Below, piece by piece: positions 34,553-43,035 of a DNA stretch of 64,000 nucleotides. The DNA is from Arthrobacter sp. Soil736. GTDB lineage: Bacteria > Actinomycetota > Actinomycetes > Actinomycetales > Micrococcaceae. The position numbers were made by a program, and so were the translations under genes. Each line of letters begins with the position of its first letter. Within the stretch, counting starts at the first letter, position 1. The stretch covers positions 13,628 to 77,627 of the forward strand of contig NZ_LMSB01000012.1 in assembly GCF_001428005.1 (NCBI RefSeq), read 5' to 3'. The notes below the pieces were generated by a model, which was given only the letters and a program-made list of their open reading frames with translations, was not told the origin of the DNA and did not search any database.

Positions 34553-36406
34553 GTGCTAGATAAGTCACGCCGCGAGGACGAGCTACGGAGCGCCCGCGAA
34601 CGGCTGATCATGCAGGGCCTCGTCCGGGCTTCCGTTCCGGCGTCCCTCGTCGCTGAGGAGATCGAGCAGAGCTGGCGCCGCTCGGTCTCGCACCACGTCG
34701 ATCCCGGCGCCGGACCCCACATCCTGGGGGAGATCGACCCTGACAGTGCCATCCTGCGAGCCGCTGGCCGGATCCTGGACCAGTGGCAGACAAACCTTAC
34801 CGACTCGCGGATGGCCCTCTTCCTCGCTGACGAGGACGGCCGCATCGTGTCCCGCCGCATCGTCGATGCCCAGGACGGGCGGACACTGGACCGGGCAAAC
34901 GCAGCGGAAGGTTTCGTCTTCTCCGAACGAGCCCTGGGCACGAACGGGCTCGGCACGCCCATCGAGGGGAGGGGAGTCGTCTTCGTCCGAGGCAACGAAC
35001 ATTTCAATGACGCCCTGTCGCGGCTGGCTTGCGCGGGCGCTCCCATCAAGCACCCCATCACCGGCCGGATCGTGGGTTCGCTCTCCATCGCCTCCCACGT
35101 TGACGCCGCCAGCCCCTTGATGGTGGCCATGGCCCGGCAGGCCGGGCATGAGATCGCGGAAGCGCTCGAACTCATGGCCGACTCCCGTGACCTGGAGCTG
35201 GCGCGCACTTACCGCCGCTTCCGGTCCTCCCGGCACCCGGTCCTGGTCATGAACTCGGAAACTGTCATGACGGACCTGCCCGCCTTGGCCCACTTTGACG
35301 CCGAGTCCCACGCCTACTTATGGGAAATGCTTCGCCTGCACCGCTGGGATGAGGACGAGCTGCACCTCGAGTTGCCCATGCTGGGCACCGAGGCCATGGT
35401 TCGGCGCCTCGGCCGCGCCGGTCAGGACGCGATCTTCGCCCTGGAATTCACGGAGCCTGCCAGCACGGCGGCAGCCGGCCAGATTGCCGTCGTTCATAAC
35501 CCGCTCCACAACCTGAAAGGGGCGGCCGCGCCTGCCCTCCGCGATGTGCTGGACGGCATGGCCGCCCAGCGGGCCCGGCCGACCCCCTACGGCGCTGTCC
35601 AACGGCAGCTCTCCGCTTCCGCCGCCGTCGACGGGCTCATCCGCCTCATCGGGGGCCCCGGTACCGGCAAGCGCCACCAGGCTTCAACGTGGCTGCGGCA
35701 ACATACCGGCCAGACACCCCGGGTCTTCACCGCCGGCGACCTCGCTGTGGATGGCGAGGTCTGGATCGGCGGGGACGCCGCGTTGCGCGAAGGCCGCGGG
35801 ATCGTCGTCGCGGGAGGGGACAACCTCTCCGGCGAGCTGCGCGGCCGCCTTGAAGACTTCGCGAAGCTTCCGCGCCCCGGCGTCCACCCGGGTGCCCGGG
35901 TAATCCTCACTGAACGCACCGAACGCATCGACGGGACAGACAGCTTCGGCGACGCAGCCAATGCCGTTCCGGCTGCAGTACGCATCCCCTCCCTCGCCGA
36001 GCTGCCCGGCGAGCTGCCTGACGTCGTGCGCGAGGTCGCCGCCGAGCTTTTCCCGGGCGCGCCGGCACTACGGTTCTCGCCCGCTGCGCTCCAATGCCTG
36101 TTGGCCTGGCATTGGCCAGGCAACGTGGCCGAGCTGGTCAGACTCCTCGCCGCCCTGCAGCATCCGGCCGTCAGCGGCCTGATCCAGACCAAGGACCTGC
36201 CGGTCCCCATGCGCCAGACGTCCTGGTCCTCGCTGAGCCGCTACGAGCAGTCCGAGCGCGACACGATCATCGGCGCCCTGCGGGACGCCGACGGAAACAA
36301 GTCCCGCGCTGCGGAGATCCTGGGCATCGGCCGCACCACCCTCTACCGCAGGATGCGGGCCCTGAAAATCGATGACGACGAACGAATGATGGCTCCCGGG
36401 GCATAA
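34553..36406 (+). CDS. AcoR-like GAF/Fis transcriptional regulator, second copy
   Basis: The 617-residue paralogue of the gene at 20677. The GAF-type domain carries ALGTNGLGTPIEGRGVVFVRG. The AAA+ region keeps a Walker-A-like GGPGTGKR (about 363-370) but no GAFTGA loop and only weak Walker B. WHWPGNVAEL and the Fis HTH (GNKSRAAEILGIGRTTLYRR) end the protein. GTG start, with coupling to chnD ten bases upstream in place of a good ribosome site. It probably activates the chn-like genes and the MFS transporter through the dyads at 33336 and 38008. Confidence 0.85.
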   Translation: MLDKSRREDELRSARERLIMQGLVRASVPASLVAEEIEQSWRRSVSHHVDPGAGPHILGEIDPDSAILRAAGRILDQWQTNLTDSRMALFLADEDGRIVSRRIVDAQDGRTLDRANAAEGFVFSERALGTNGLGTPIEGRGVVFVRGNEHFNDALSRLACAGAPIKHPITGRIVGSLSIASHVDAASPLMVAMARQAGHEIAEALELMADSRDLELARTYRRFRSSRHPVLVMNSETVMTDLPALAHFDAESHAYLWEMLRLHRWDEDELHLELPMLGTEAMVRRLGRAGQDAIFALEFTEPASTAAAGQIAVVHNPLHNLKGAAAPALRDVLDGMAAQRARPTPYGAVQRQLSASAAVDGLIRLIGGPGTGKRHQASTWLRQHTGQTPRVFTAGDLAVDGEVWIGGDAALREGRGIVVAGGDNLSGELRGRLEDFAKLPRPGVHPGARVILTERTERIDGTDSFGDAANAVPAAVRIPSLAELPGELPDVVREVAAELFPGAPALRFSPAALQCLLAWHWPGNVAELVRLLAALQHPAVSGLIQTKDLPVPMRQTSWSSLSRYEQSERDTIIGALRDADGNKSRAAEILGIGRTTLYRRMRALKIDDDERMMAPGA

Positions 36407-36442
36407 CCGCGGGAAGCCGATTCGTCTCCGCCAGAATGAGTA

Positions 36443-36467
36443 GACCCCCGACTTTGCGTCGGGGGTC
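36443..36467. terminator. Bidirectional terminator between regulator and MFS gene
   Basis: Perfect 10-bp arms GACCCCCGAC (36443-36452) and GTCGGGGGTC (36458-36467) around a 5-base loop, between converging stops at 36406 and 36484. Confidence 0.75.
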
Positions 36468-36483
36468 GACTTGTCCACGCGGC

Positions 36484-37878
36484 CTAGTGGAACTTGCTCA
36501 TGAGCGAGTCTGCTGAGTGACCGGACGGTTCGGGAACCTCTGCGGCGGGCAGGTGAGCCCCCAGGACTGCGGCCCTTGGACCACCGAGCAGTTCCGTTGG
36601 GGTCTTCGACGTCTCGCGCATTCCGATCACGGCGATCGCGGCGATTCCGGCGGCAACCGCGCCAAAAATTGCCACCGGCAGCCAGCCCGACGGACCGGGG
36701 ACAAGGAGCATCGCCGCGACCATCGGAGCGAATCCGGCAAGGAGGTTGCCCAGTTGGTTGCTGACGGCCATGCCCGTGAACCGAACGGGTGCCGGGAATT
36801 GCTCGGCAAAGAACGACGTCCACACGCCGTTGTAGCAGCTGAAGAACAGCGTCATGTTGATGAACGCGAAGATCGCAATCAGCAGGATGTCCGTCGTCGA
36901 GATCGCCCAAAGGTACCCGAAGATCGTCAGCGCACAGCCGGCAGAGGCGATCAGCATTGTCCGCTTCCGGCCGATGAGGTCGGAGAGGTAGCCGGCTGCA
37001 GGGATGCCGAAAATTGACAACGCTATTGCGCCGGAGATGATAGCGAGCATCGCGCTCCGGTCCACCCCGACAGAGGTTGCGTACGAAAGGCTGAACACGG
37101 CGAACAGGGTCTGCATCGCTGCCATCAGGGATGCTCCGGCCACAAGGATCACGTCACGCCAGTGGTACGTGAACACGTCGCTCAGCGGCAGCTTCCTGAC
37201 TGCGCTTACTTCCTTGGCTTCGGCGAACACGGGGGTTTCATCCAGACGGCTGCGAACGTAGTAGGTAATGACGACGACGGCGGCGCTGAGCCAGAAGGGA
37301 ACCCTCCAGCCCCAGCCGTATAGCTGCTCGACAGGCAGGAGAGCCACCGGCAGGAAAACGATCGTCGCCAACGAGCAGCCGACGGCGTAGCCGACCATGA
37401 CGAAACTGGTGAAGAAGCCCCTCCGCCCCGCCGGGGAATGCTCAACGGTCAGGGTGGAGGCTCCCGCAGATTCGGCTCCCGCGGAGAAGCCTTGGACGAC
37501 GCGCAGGACCACCAGCAGTGCCGGGGCCAACAGGCCCACCTGGCCGTACGTTGGAAGACACCCGATGGCGAAGGATGCGACGCCCATCATGACGACCGTG
37601 GCAAGCATGATGCGTTTGCGGCCGATGCGGTCGCCGAAGTGCCCCATCACCACCGCGCCGACGGGCCGTGCCACGTAACCCACCGCGAAGGTGGCGAACG
37701 ATGCGATCAAGGAAACGGCGGGATCGCCGGACGGAAAGAACAGCCCGTTGAAGACGAGGGCGGCTGCGGCGCCGTATACGAAAAAGTCGTAGTACTCGAG
37801 TGCGCTGCCGAGGAGAGCGGCGGTCGCGGCGCGGCGTGGAGTCATTGCGGGCGGCGACGATGTTGCAGTAGCTGTCAT
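36484..37878 (-). CDS. MFS transporter, MHS family (ShiA-like)
   Basis: The 464-residue inner-membrane carrier has about 12 transmembrane segments. It has SALEYYDFFVYGAAAALVF in the first, loop GHFGDRIGRKRIML after the second and VLRVVQGFSAGAESAGAS in the fourth, all MHS hallmarks. The ATG at 37878 follows AAAGGAGAAACAC. Upstream lies a copy of the module 2 control region, so uptake of a substrate or intermediate of that pathway (for example adipate or a hydroxyacid) is a fair guess. It lies between converging activator and tandem LysR genes. Confidence 0.83.
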   Translation of the reverse strand: MTATATSSPPAMTPRRAATAALLGSALEYYDFFVYGAAAALVFNGLFFPSGDPAVSLIASFATFAVGYVARPVGAVVMGHFGDRIGRKRIMLATVVMMGVASFAIGCLPTYGQVGLLAPALLVVLRVVQGFSAGAESAGASTLTVEHSPAGRRGFFTSFVMVGYAVGCSLATIVFLPVALLPVEQLYGWGWRVPFWLSAAVVVITYYVRSRLDETPVFAEAKEVSAVRKLPLSDVFTYHWRDVILVAGASLMAAMQTLFAVFSLSYATSVGVDRSAMLAIISGAIALSIFGIPAAGYLSDLIGRKRTMLIASAGCALTIFGYLWAISTTDILLIAIFAFINMTLFFSCYNGVWTSFFAEQFPAPVRFTGMAVSNQLGNLLAGFAPMVAAMLLVPGPSGWLPVAIFGAVAAGIAAIAVIGMRETSKTPTELLGGPRAAVLGAHLPAAEVPEPSGHSADSLMSKFH

Positions 37879-37945
37879 GTGTTTCTCCTTTGAAACAGGC
37901 TCATTGGTTAGCGCGGCTGGAGGCCAAGGATGCTCTGCCGTGGCG

Positions 37946-38025
37946 CCCCCAATGTGATGGCCGCCACGGCGTCTGTATCCACGGTAGAGGCGTGTTTCGG
38001 CCCACAGTGTTCCAATGTGAAACAG
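37946..38025 (-). promoter_or_regulatory. Second copy of the module 2 control region
   Basis: TGTTCCA-ATG-TGAAACA (38008-38024) is identical over 17 bases to the dyad at 33336-33352. The flanking CCCCCAATGTGATGGCCGCC and GGCGT, and AGGCGTGT, recur in the same order. It drives the MFS gene on the minus strand. Confidence 0.6.
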
Positions 38026-38119
38026 CCGGCCCCTAGGAGCGGTGACAATCGTTCCAGGACGTGCGGCAGCCGGCCGCCGGGCAGTACGGTCATCCGGCGC
38101 GAAGGCAAATCCTGGATGT

Positions 38120-39019
38120 TTAGGTCGCAGTGGCCCCATCGAGGCTGATGACTTCATCCAGCACAGCCTTCAGGGCCGGGCTGGTGTCGTCGCGGCGCCA
38201 TGCTGCCCTCAGATCGACATCGGCGGCGGAGTCCTCGAGGGGGACGAACACCACATGCGGATCTGTCGCATTCCGGGCGACGGACGCCAGGGTTAGGTGG
38301 CACCCGACTTCGGCGCTGACCAGTGCCAGCGCCGTCTGGGTATCCGGTGCCACTTGAACGACGTCGGCAACGAAGCCGTTGGCGTGGGCCAACCGCCGGA
38401 GCCGGTCAGGCAAGACCGCGCCTTCGTCAGGCCTGAGCGAGATAAAGCCATCGCCGGCAAGCCGCGCAATCGACAGCCGGCGCGCGCCGGCCAAGGGGTG
38501 TGTGTCGGGCAGGGCCATGACGAGCGAGTCCTTCATGACCACGCGCGAGGAAACCATTGATGGGATGACATCCCAGCGCCCCAGTGCGATGTCAGTCTCG
38601 CCCTGCACAAGCTTCTTCATGGCTGGCTGGGCGAAGTTCTGGCTGGACAGCTCGAGCTGGATCCCTGGCCTATTGGATCTCACCAGCCGGGCAAGCCGGG
38701 CAACAAGCTGGTGCGTGGAGACCCCGGCGAAGGCGATCCGCACGAGTCCGACCTCGCCGTTTTCGGCAGACCGGACCGCCTCTTCAGCGCGGCGCAGGGC
38801 CTCCAGTACTTCGGCGGCAGGAGCCAACAGCGCCTGCCCGCTGGAGGTGAGCCTCACTGAGCGGGTGCTTCGATCCAACAGGCGTGTCCCAAGCTCAGAC
38901 TCGAGCTGTTTGATGGTCCGGCTTAGGGGCGGCTGGGCGATGTGCAGCCGTTCGGCGGCGCGCCCGAAGTGGAGTTCCTCTGCCACGGCAAGGAAGGCTC
39001 TTAGCTGGCTGACTTCCAC
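38120..39019 (-). CDS. LysR-family transcriptional regulator
   Basis: The 299-residue protein has the N-terminal winged HTH (LRAFLAVAEELHFGRAAERL and then PPLSRTIKQLESELG) and the C-terminal two-lobed effector domain. GTG start at 39019, with GAGGAG six bases upstream, fits the family N-terminus. The HTH wording is that of the CatR/BenM branch, often used by aromatic and dicarboxylate pathways. It is tandem to the MFS gene, 241 bases upstream of it, with its own target not evident. It is not the cat regulator, which is at 55183. Confidence 0.82.
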   Translation of the reverse strand: MEVSQLRAFLAVAEELHFGRAAERLHIAQPPLSRTIKQLESELGTRLLDRSTRSVRLTSSGQALLAPAAEVLEALRRAEEAVRSAENGEVGLVRIAFAGVSTHQLVARLARLVRSNRPGIQLELSSQNFAQPAMKKLVQGETDIALGRWDVIPSMVSSRVVMKDSLVMALPDTHPLAGARRLSIARLAGDGFISLRPDEGAVLPDRLRRLAHANGFVADVVQVAPDTQTALALVSAEVGCHLTLASVARNATDPHVVFVPLEDSAADVDLRAAWRRDDTSPALKAVLDEVISLDGATAT

Positions 39020-39239
39020 CGATTCTCCTCGCGCATTATTGAGCCTAGGGTATCACCGAGTCAGTTTCGATTCTGTTCCGAGTAACCAATTGAGTCGGGT
39101 TGGAGTGGCTCCCCGCGGCGAGGCGCAGGCCTCCGTTCCGCACGCTGACATAGGGCCACTCCGAAATTTTGGCGAAAGTCCAAGGTTCTTGGCCAGCGGT
39201 CGGAACGTGCCCGGCCTCATGTGCTGCTGTTTCCTGTGT

Positions 39240-39910
39240 CACGGTGCAGGATTTGATCGCCGCGGCGGGGTCACTGCAGCTTTCTTCTGACGGTGCCGGG
39301 CTGATCGACCAGCTGCGCGGGCTTGAAGATCTGAAGTCGGCCGCCGCGGGGATGCAGGCCCGGATCGCTGTCGCCTTCGATTTCGCTCAGCGCCGCGCCC
39401 AGGCCGAGGTCGGGATTCCCTTAGCGGAGCAGGGCCAGGGAGTGTCCGCGCAGATCGCCCTCGCCCGCAGCGAGTCCCCGGCCCGCGGCTCCCGCCTGCT
39501 GGGGCTGGCGAAGGCGCTCGTAACCGAGATGCCGCCACACGCTGGCCGCCCTGGAGACCGGCTAGCTGAACGAATGGCGGGCCACGCTGCTGGTCAAAGA
39601 AACGGCCTGCCTGTCAGCGCCTGACAGGTCCGCGGTGGACGACGATCTCTCCGCCGACACCGGCACCTTCGCCGGCGCCGGAGACCGTGCCGTTGTGGCC
39701 GCGGTCAGGGCCGCGTCGTACCGGCGGGATCCGCGGTCCGTTACCCAGCGCGCCAGCCATGCCGCCACCGAGCGGTGCGTCAGCCTGCGTCCATGCCCCG
39801 GCCCACGACACACCATCGACTACCGCACCCCCACCGGCCACACCTACCGCTCCACAGCGCCCCCACTCCCCGGAACCAGCACTACAGAGCGGCTAGAGCG
39901 CGCCTCCTAA
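39240..39910 (+). pseudogene. DUF222 (13E12-type) HNH-endonuclease gene remnant
   Basis: The plus strand first reads [20 protein letters not shown] and on to [20 protein letters not shown], the core of the DUF222 domain found in many copies in Arthrobacter and mycobacteria. At about 39535 the frame changes, and in the new frame a TAG stands at 39563-39565 within [19 protein letters not shown]. It continues to ASYRRDPRSVTQRASHAATE and then abruptly to YRTPTGHTYRSTAPP, which is the far C-terminus. The HNH core is deleted. Intact members have 450-550 residues. The 220 bases before it (39020-39239) hold no gene I can support. Confidence 0.7.
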
Positions 39911-40023
39911 CCAGGCAGCCGATGACAGGTGTAGCTAACAAGAATGCGGTGACCGGGATCCACGTGCCGGGAGCAGGTGCCTGCACGCGCCCTCGCTCCA
40001 GTCCGTCCGGGCTCCAGCTCGTC

Positions 40024-40911
40024 CTAGCTCCAGTCGTAGAAGCCCCGGCCGGTCTTCCGGCCGAGCTCACCGGCAGCGACCTTGTCGCGAAGGATTTGAG
40101 GCGGCGCGAAACGATCTCCCAGGGTTGAGTGCAGGTACTCCGCGATGCCGAGGCGCACGTCCAGCCCGACGATGTCTGTAGTCCGGAGCGGGCCCACCGG
40201 GTGCTTGTAGCCCAGGACCATGGCGTTGTCGATGTCCTCGGCGGTGGCGACTCCCTCTTCGACCATCCGCATCGCCTCCAATGCGATGGCGACGCCAAGG
40301 CGGGAGGAAGCGAAGCCGGGCGCGTCCCGGACAACGACGGCGGTCTTGCCCAGTCCGGACACCCACCGCCTCGCGGCGGCGACGGTCTCCTCGGAGGTTT
40401 TTTCCGCAACGACCACCTCTATCAGCGTCGAGGCGGGAACCGGGTTGAAGAAATGCAGCCCCAGGAATGACTCCGGCCTCGCCAGCGACTCGGCTAGCCC
40501 GCTGACCGACAGGGAAGACGTGTTGGTCGCCAGATAGGCAGAGGGGGACAGGTGTTTCGCCACGGCGCGGAGCGCGTCCGCCTTGAGCTTTTCGTCCTCG
40601 GGAACGGCCTCAACAACGAGGTCGCACAAGGCGAAGTCGGCATAGTCGACGCTAGTCTCGAACCTCTGGAGGACCTCGCTGCGATCGCCCTCAAGGACGC
40701 CGCGGTCGAACGACGCCGCGACGGATGCGGCGACCCGCCCCTGCGCGCCCCTGGCGGCTTCCTCGTTGCGCTCGACGACGACGACTTTCGAGCCTCTGGT
40801 GAGGAAGGCGTGCGCGATGCCGGCACCCATGCGGCCGCCGCCAAGAACGCCGACCGTGGCGGGGAGGAGGCCGGAGGGGGTCGTGGGAGTTGTTTCGTTG
40901 CTATTCGTCAC
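40024..40911 (-). CDS. 3-hydroxyacyl-CoA dehydrogenase
   Basis: The 295-residue monofunctional dehydrogenase has the NAD motif GVLGGGRMGAG (about 20-30), catalytic-His segment LGLHFFNPVP, and the C-terminal helical domain ending GRKTGRGFYDWS. It oxidises 3-hydroxyacyl-CoA with NAD+. The operon suggests 3-hydroxyadipyl-CoA to 3-oxoadipyl-CoA (DcaH/PaaH role). The GTG start at 40911 lies two bases after the enoyl-CoA hydratase stop, with GGAAGAAG upstream. Last gene of the operon. Confidence 0.85.
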   Translation of the reverse strand: MTNSNETTPTTPSGLLPATVGVLGGGRMGAGIAHAFLTRGSKVVVVERNEEAARGAQGRVAASVAASFDRGVLEGDRSEVLQRFETSVDYADFALCDLVVEAVPEDEKLKADALRAVAKHLSPSAYLATNTSSLSVSGLAESLARPESFLGLHFFNPVPASTLIEVVVAEKTSEETVAAARRWVSGLGKTAVVVRDAPGFASSRLGVAIALEAMRMVEEGVATAEDIDNAMVLGYKHPVGPLRTTDIVGLDVRLGIAEYLHSTLGDRFAPPQILRDKVAAGELGRKTGRGFYDWS

Positions 40912-40913
40912 TG

Positions 40914-41744
40914 CTACTTCTTCCTGTCGAGGAACTGCTGCATGCGGTCGAACTTCGCCTGGGATTCGAAGAGCATGCCCTGGGCGAGAGTGTCGATGAG
41001 CGGGTGGACCTCCCGCGGGGTGTGGAACACGGCCTTGGAAAGCCGCACTGCGAGGGGGTCCTGCCGGGCAATGCGGTCGGCGAGGGCGTGGGCCGCGTCA
41101 AGGAGGTTCCCGGGTTCAACCAGTTCGGTGATCAGTCCCGCCCGGAAGCACTCGTCGCCTGTCAGGATGCGTCCGGCGAGGAGGATCTCCTTGGCCAGCG
41201 GTTCCACGACGAGCTCGCGAAGCCGCCACGTGGCGCCGGCGGCGGCCATGATGCCGAGTCCGGTTTCCGGGTTGCCCAGGCGCAGGCCGGCCGTGCCGAT
41301 ACGGAAGTCGGCGGCGTAGGCGAGCTCGGCGCCGCCGCCCAGGGCATACCCGTCGAGGGCCGCGATGACGGGCATGGGAAGCTTGGCAATGCGGTCGAAC
41401 AGTGAGGAGTTGATGCCTGCCAAGGCGTCATCGCGACGGCGTTCGCGCAGCTGGGCGATGTCGGCACCGGAGGCGAAAAAAGCCTTTGATCCTGTCGCCA
41501 GGTCCTCCGGCGTTCCCGACAGGATGAGGATCTTGGGGGCCGCTTCCAGGTGGGCGCAAACGGCGTGCAACTCGGTGACCATGGTCTCGTCGATGGCATT
41601 GCGCACCTCGGGGCGGTGCAGGCTGACCAGGACGCGGTCCTGGCGCTCGGCAATCCGAAGTGTGGCGAAGGCGGCGGCGTCGAGGAATGCGGGGCCTTCG
41701 TCGGCCAAAGGATCTACTGTGTCGTTGACTTGCTGAGTGGTCAT
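40914..41744 (-). CDS. Enoyl-CoA hydratase/isomerase
   Basis: The 276-residue crotonase-fold protein has the oxyanion-hole part AFFASGADIAQL, GYALGGGAELAYAADF with one catalytic Glu, and the second Glu in LGNPETGLGIMAAAG, where the usual PGAGG is changed to AAAGA. With both glutamates present a hydratase is likely, acting on 2,3-dehydroadipyl-CoA in this setting. Start ATG at 41744 shares bases with the thiolase stop (TAATG), a coupled junction. Confidence 0.83.
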   Translation of the reverse strand: MTTQQVNDTVDPLADEGPAFLDAAAFATLRIAERQDRVLVSLHRPEVRNAIDETMVTELHAVCAHLEAAPKILILSGTPEDLATGSKAFFASGADIAQLRERRRDDALAGINSSLFDRIAKLPMPVIAALDGYALGGGAELAYAADFRIGTAGLRLGNPETGLGIMAAAGATWRLRELVVEPLAKEILLAGRILTGDECFRAGLITELVEPGNLLDAAHALADRIARQDPLAVRLSKAVFHTPREVHPLIDTLAQGMLFESQAKFDRMQQFLDRKK

Positions 41745-42970
41745 TACACGCCCTCCAGCAGGAGGGCGGTGCCCTGTCCGACGCCGACGCACATCGTTGC
41801 CAGGCCGAGCTTGCGGCCGTCCGTGGCCAGTTCGCGTTCCATGCGCCCGAGCAGGGTTACGACGAGCCGCGACCCCGAGGACCCGAGCGGGTGGCCGAGG
41901 GCGATAGCGCCGCCGTCGGCGTTGACGATGTCCTCGTCCAGCTTCAGCTCCCGCATGACGGCCAGGGACTGCGAGGCGAATGCCTCGTTGAGTTCAACGG
42001 CGCCCAGATCACCGACAGTCAGGCCAGCGCGCTCAAGAACCTTGCGTGTCGCGGGGACGGGGCCAATTCCCATGATCTCCGGAGCCACTCCGGCCGAGCC
42101 GCCCTCCAGGATCCGGGCCCGCGGCGTCAGACCGTACTTCTTCACGGCGGCCTCGGAGGCGACGACGATTGCTGATGCCCCGTCATTGAGCGAGGAGGCG
42201 TTGCCGGCGGTGACCACGGAGCCGCCTTTGACGACGGGCCTGAGTTCGGCGAGGACATCCGCGGTCGTCCCGGGCCGGGGGCCCTCGTCGGTGTCCACGA
42301 CAGTGTCGGCGCCCTTGCGTCCGGTGATAGTCACGGGCACGATTTCGTCGGCGAACCGGCCGGCGTTGATGGCCGCCAGGGCCCGTTCGTGCGAGCGGAC
42401 GGCGAAGGCGTCACAGTCATCGCGCGAGGTGCCGAAGACGCGGGCGACTTCTTCGGCGGTCTCCGGCATGGAGAACGCGGCCTTGCCGTCGCGGGAGTGC
42501 TGCCCGGCGAGGAAAGCGGGATTAATGAAGCGCCAGCCGATCGACGTGTCGAAAACGGCTCCGGGCTTGGCGAACGCGGTGGCGGGCTTCTCCATCACCC
42601 AGGGCGCGCGGCTCATGGACTCCACGCCGCCGGCGACCACTATGTCGGCGGCGCCTGCCTTGACCATGTGACTGGCCATGATGACGGCGCTCAGCCCGGA
42701 GGCGCACAGGCGGTTGACTGTGATGCCTGGGACGGTGTCCGGATATCCGGCGAGCAGCCACGCCATGCGGGCGACGTTGCGGTTTTCCTCGCCGGCGCCG
42801 TTGGCGTTGCCGAGGATGACCTCGTCGACCGTCGCGGGGTCTATTCCGGCGCGTTCGACGGCGGCCCTCACGGTCAGTGCCGCGAGGTCGTCCGGTCGGA
42901 CGGAAGACAGGGAGCCGCCGTAGCGGCCCACGGGTGTGCGGGCGCCGCCGATCAGAAAGGCCTCAGCCAT
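41744..42970 (-). CDS. Acetyl-CoA acyltransferase / 3-oxoadipyl-CoA thiolase-type
   Basis: The 408-residue thiolase has nucleophile Cys in NRLCASGLSA, His in GGAIALGHPLGSSGSR and the second active Cys in ATMCVGVGQG. It begins AEAFLIGGARTPVGRYGGSL. It would split 3-oxoadipyl-CoA to succinyl-CoA and acetyl-CoA (PcaF/PaaJ/DcaF role), the meeting point of the adipate and beta-ketoadipate routes. No separate pcaF is seen with the cat genes, so this copy could serve both (inference). ATG 42970 follows AAAGGAAAACC; an earlier in-frame ATG at 42997 is possible. Confidence 0.85.
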   Translation of the reverse strand: MAEAFLIGGARTPVGRYGGSLSSVRPDDLAALTVRAAVERAGIDPATVDEVILGNANGAGEENRNVARMAWLLAGYPDTVPGITVNRLCASGLSAVIMASHMVKAGAADIVVAGGVESMSRAPWVMEKPATAFAKPGAVFDTSIGWRFINPAFLAGQHSRDGKAAFSMPETAEEVARVFGTSRDDCDAFAVRSHERALAAINAGRFADEIVPVTITGRKGADTVVDTDEGPRPGTTADVLAELRPVVKGGSVVTAGNASSLNDGASAIVVASEAAVKKYGLTPRARILEGGSAGVAPEIMGIGPVPATRKVLERAGLTVGDLGAVELNEAFASQSLAVMRELKLDEDIVNADGGAIALGHPLGSSGSRLVVTLLGRMERELATDGRKLGLATMCVGVGQGTALLLEGV

Positions 42971-43035
42971 GTTTTGGTTTTCCTTTGTTCGTGTCACTGT
43001 CCGGGTTGGTCAACGTCCGGTTGCGGTCAGGAGGG

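Noticed and set aside
33229..35208. The very long N-terminal extension of the lactone hydrolase frame (971 codons in all)
   Set aside because: The part beyond 33228 is antisense to chnD and the regulator gene; the ATG at 33228 has a proper AAAGGAG and fits the hydrolase family.
33272..38025. Sigma-54 (-24/-12) promoters in front of the AcoR-controlled genes
   Set aside because: No TGGCAC-N5-TTGC element with the right spacing was found, and actinobacteria lack sigma-54; only the dyads are reported.
39240..39910. DUF222 remnant as an active homing endonuclease
   Set aside because: The HNH core is missing, a TAG interrupts the frame and there is a frameshift.
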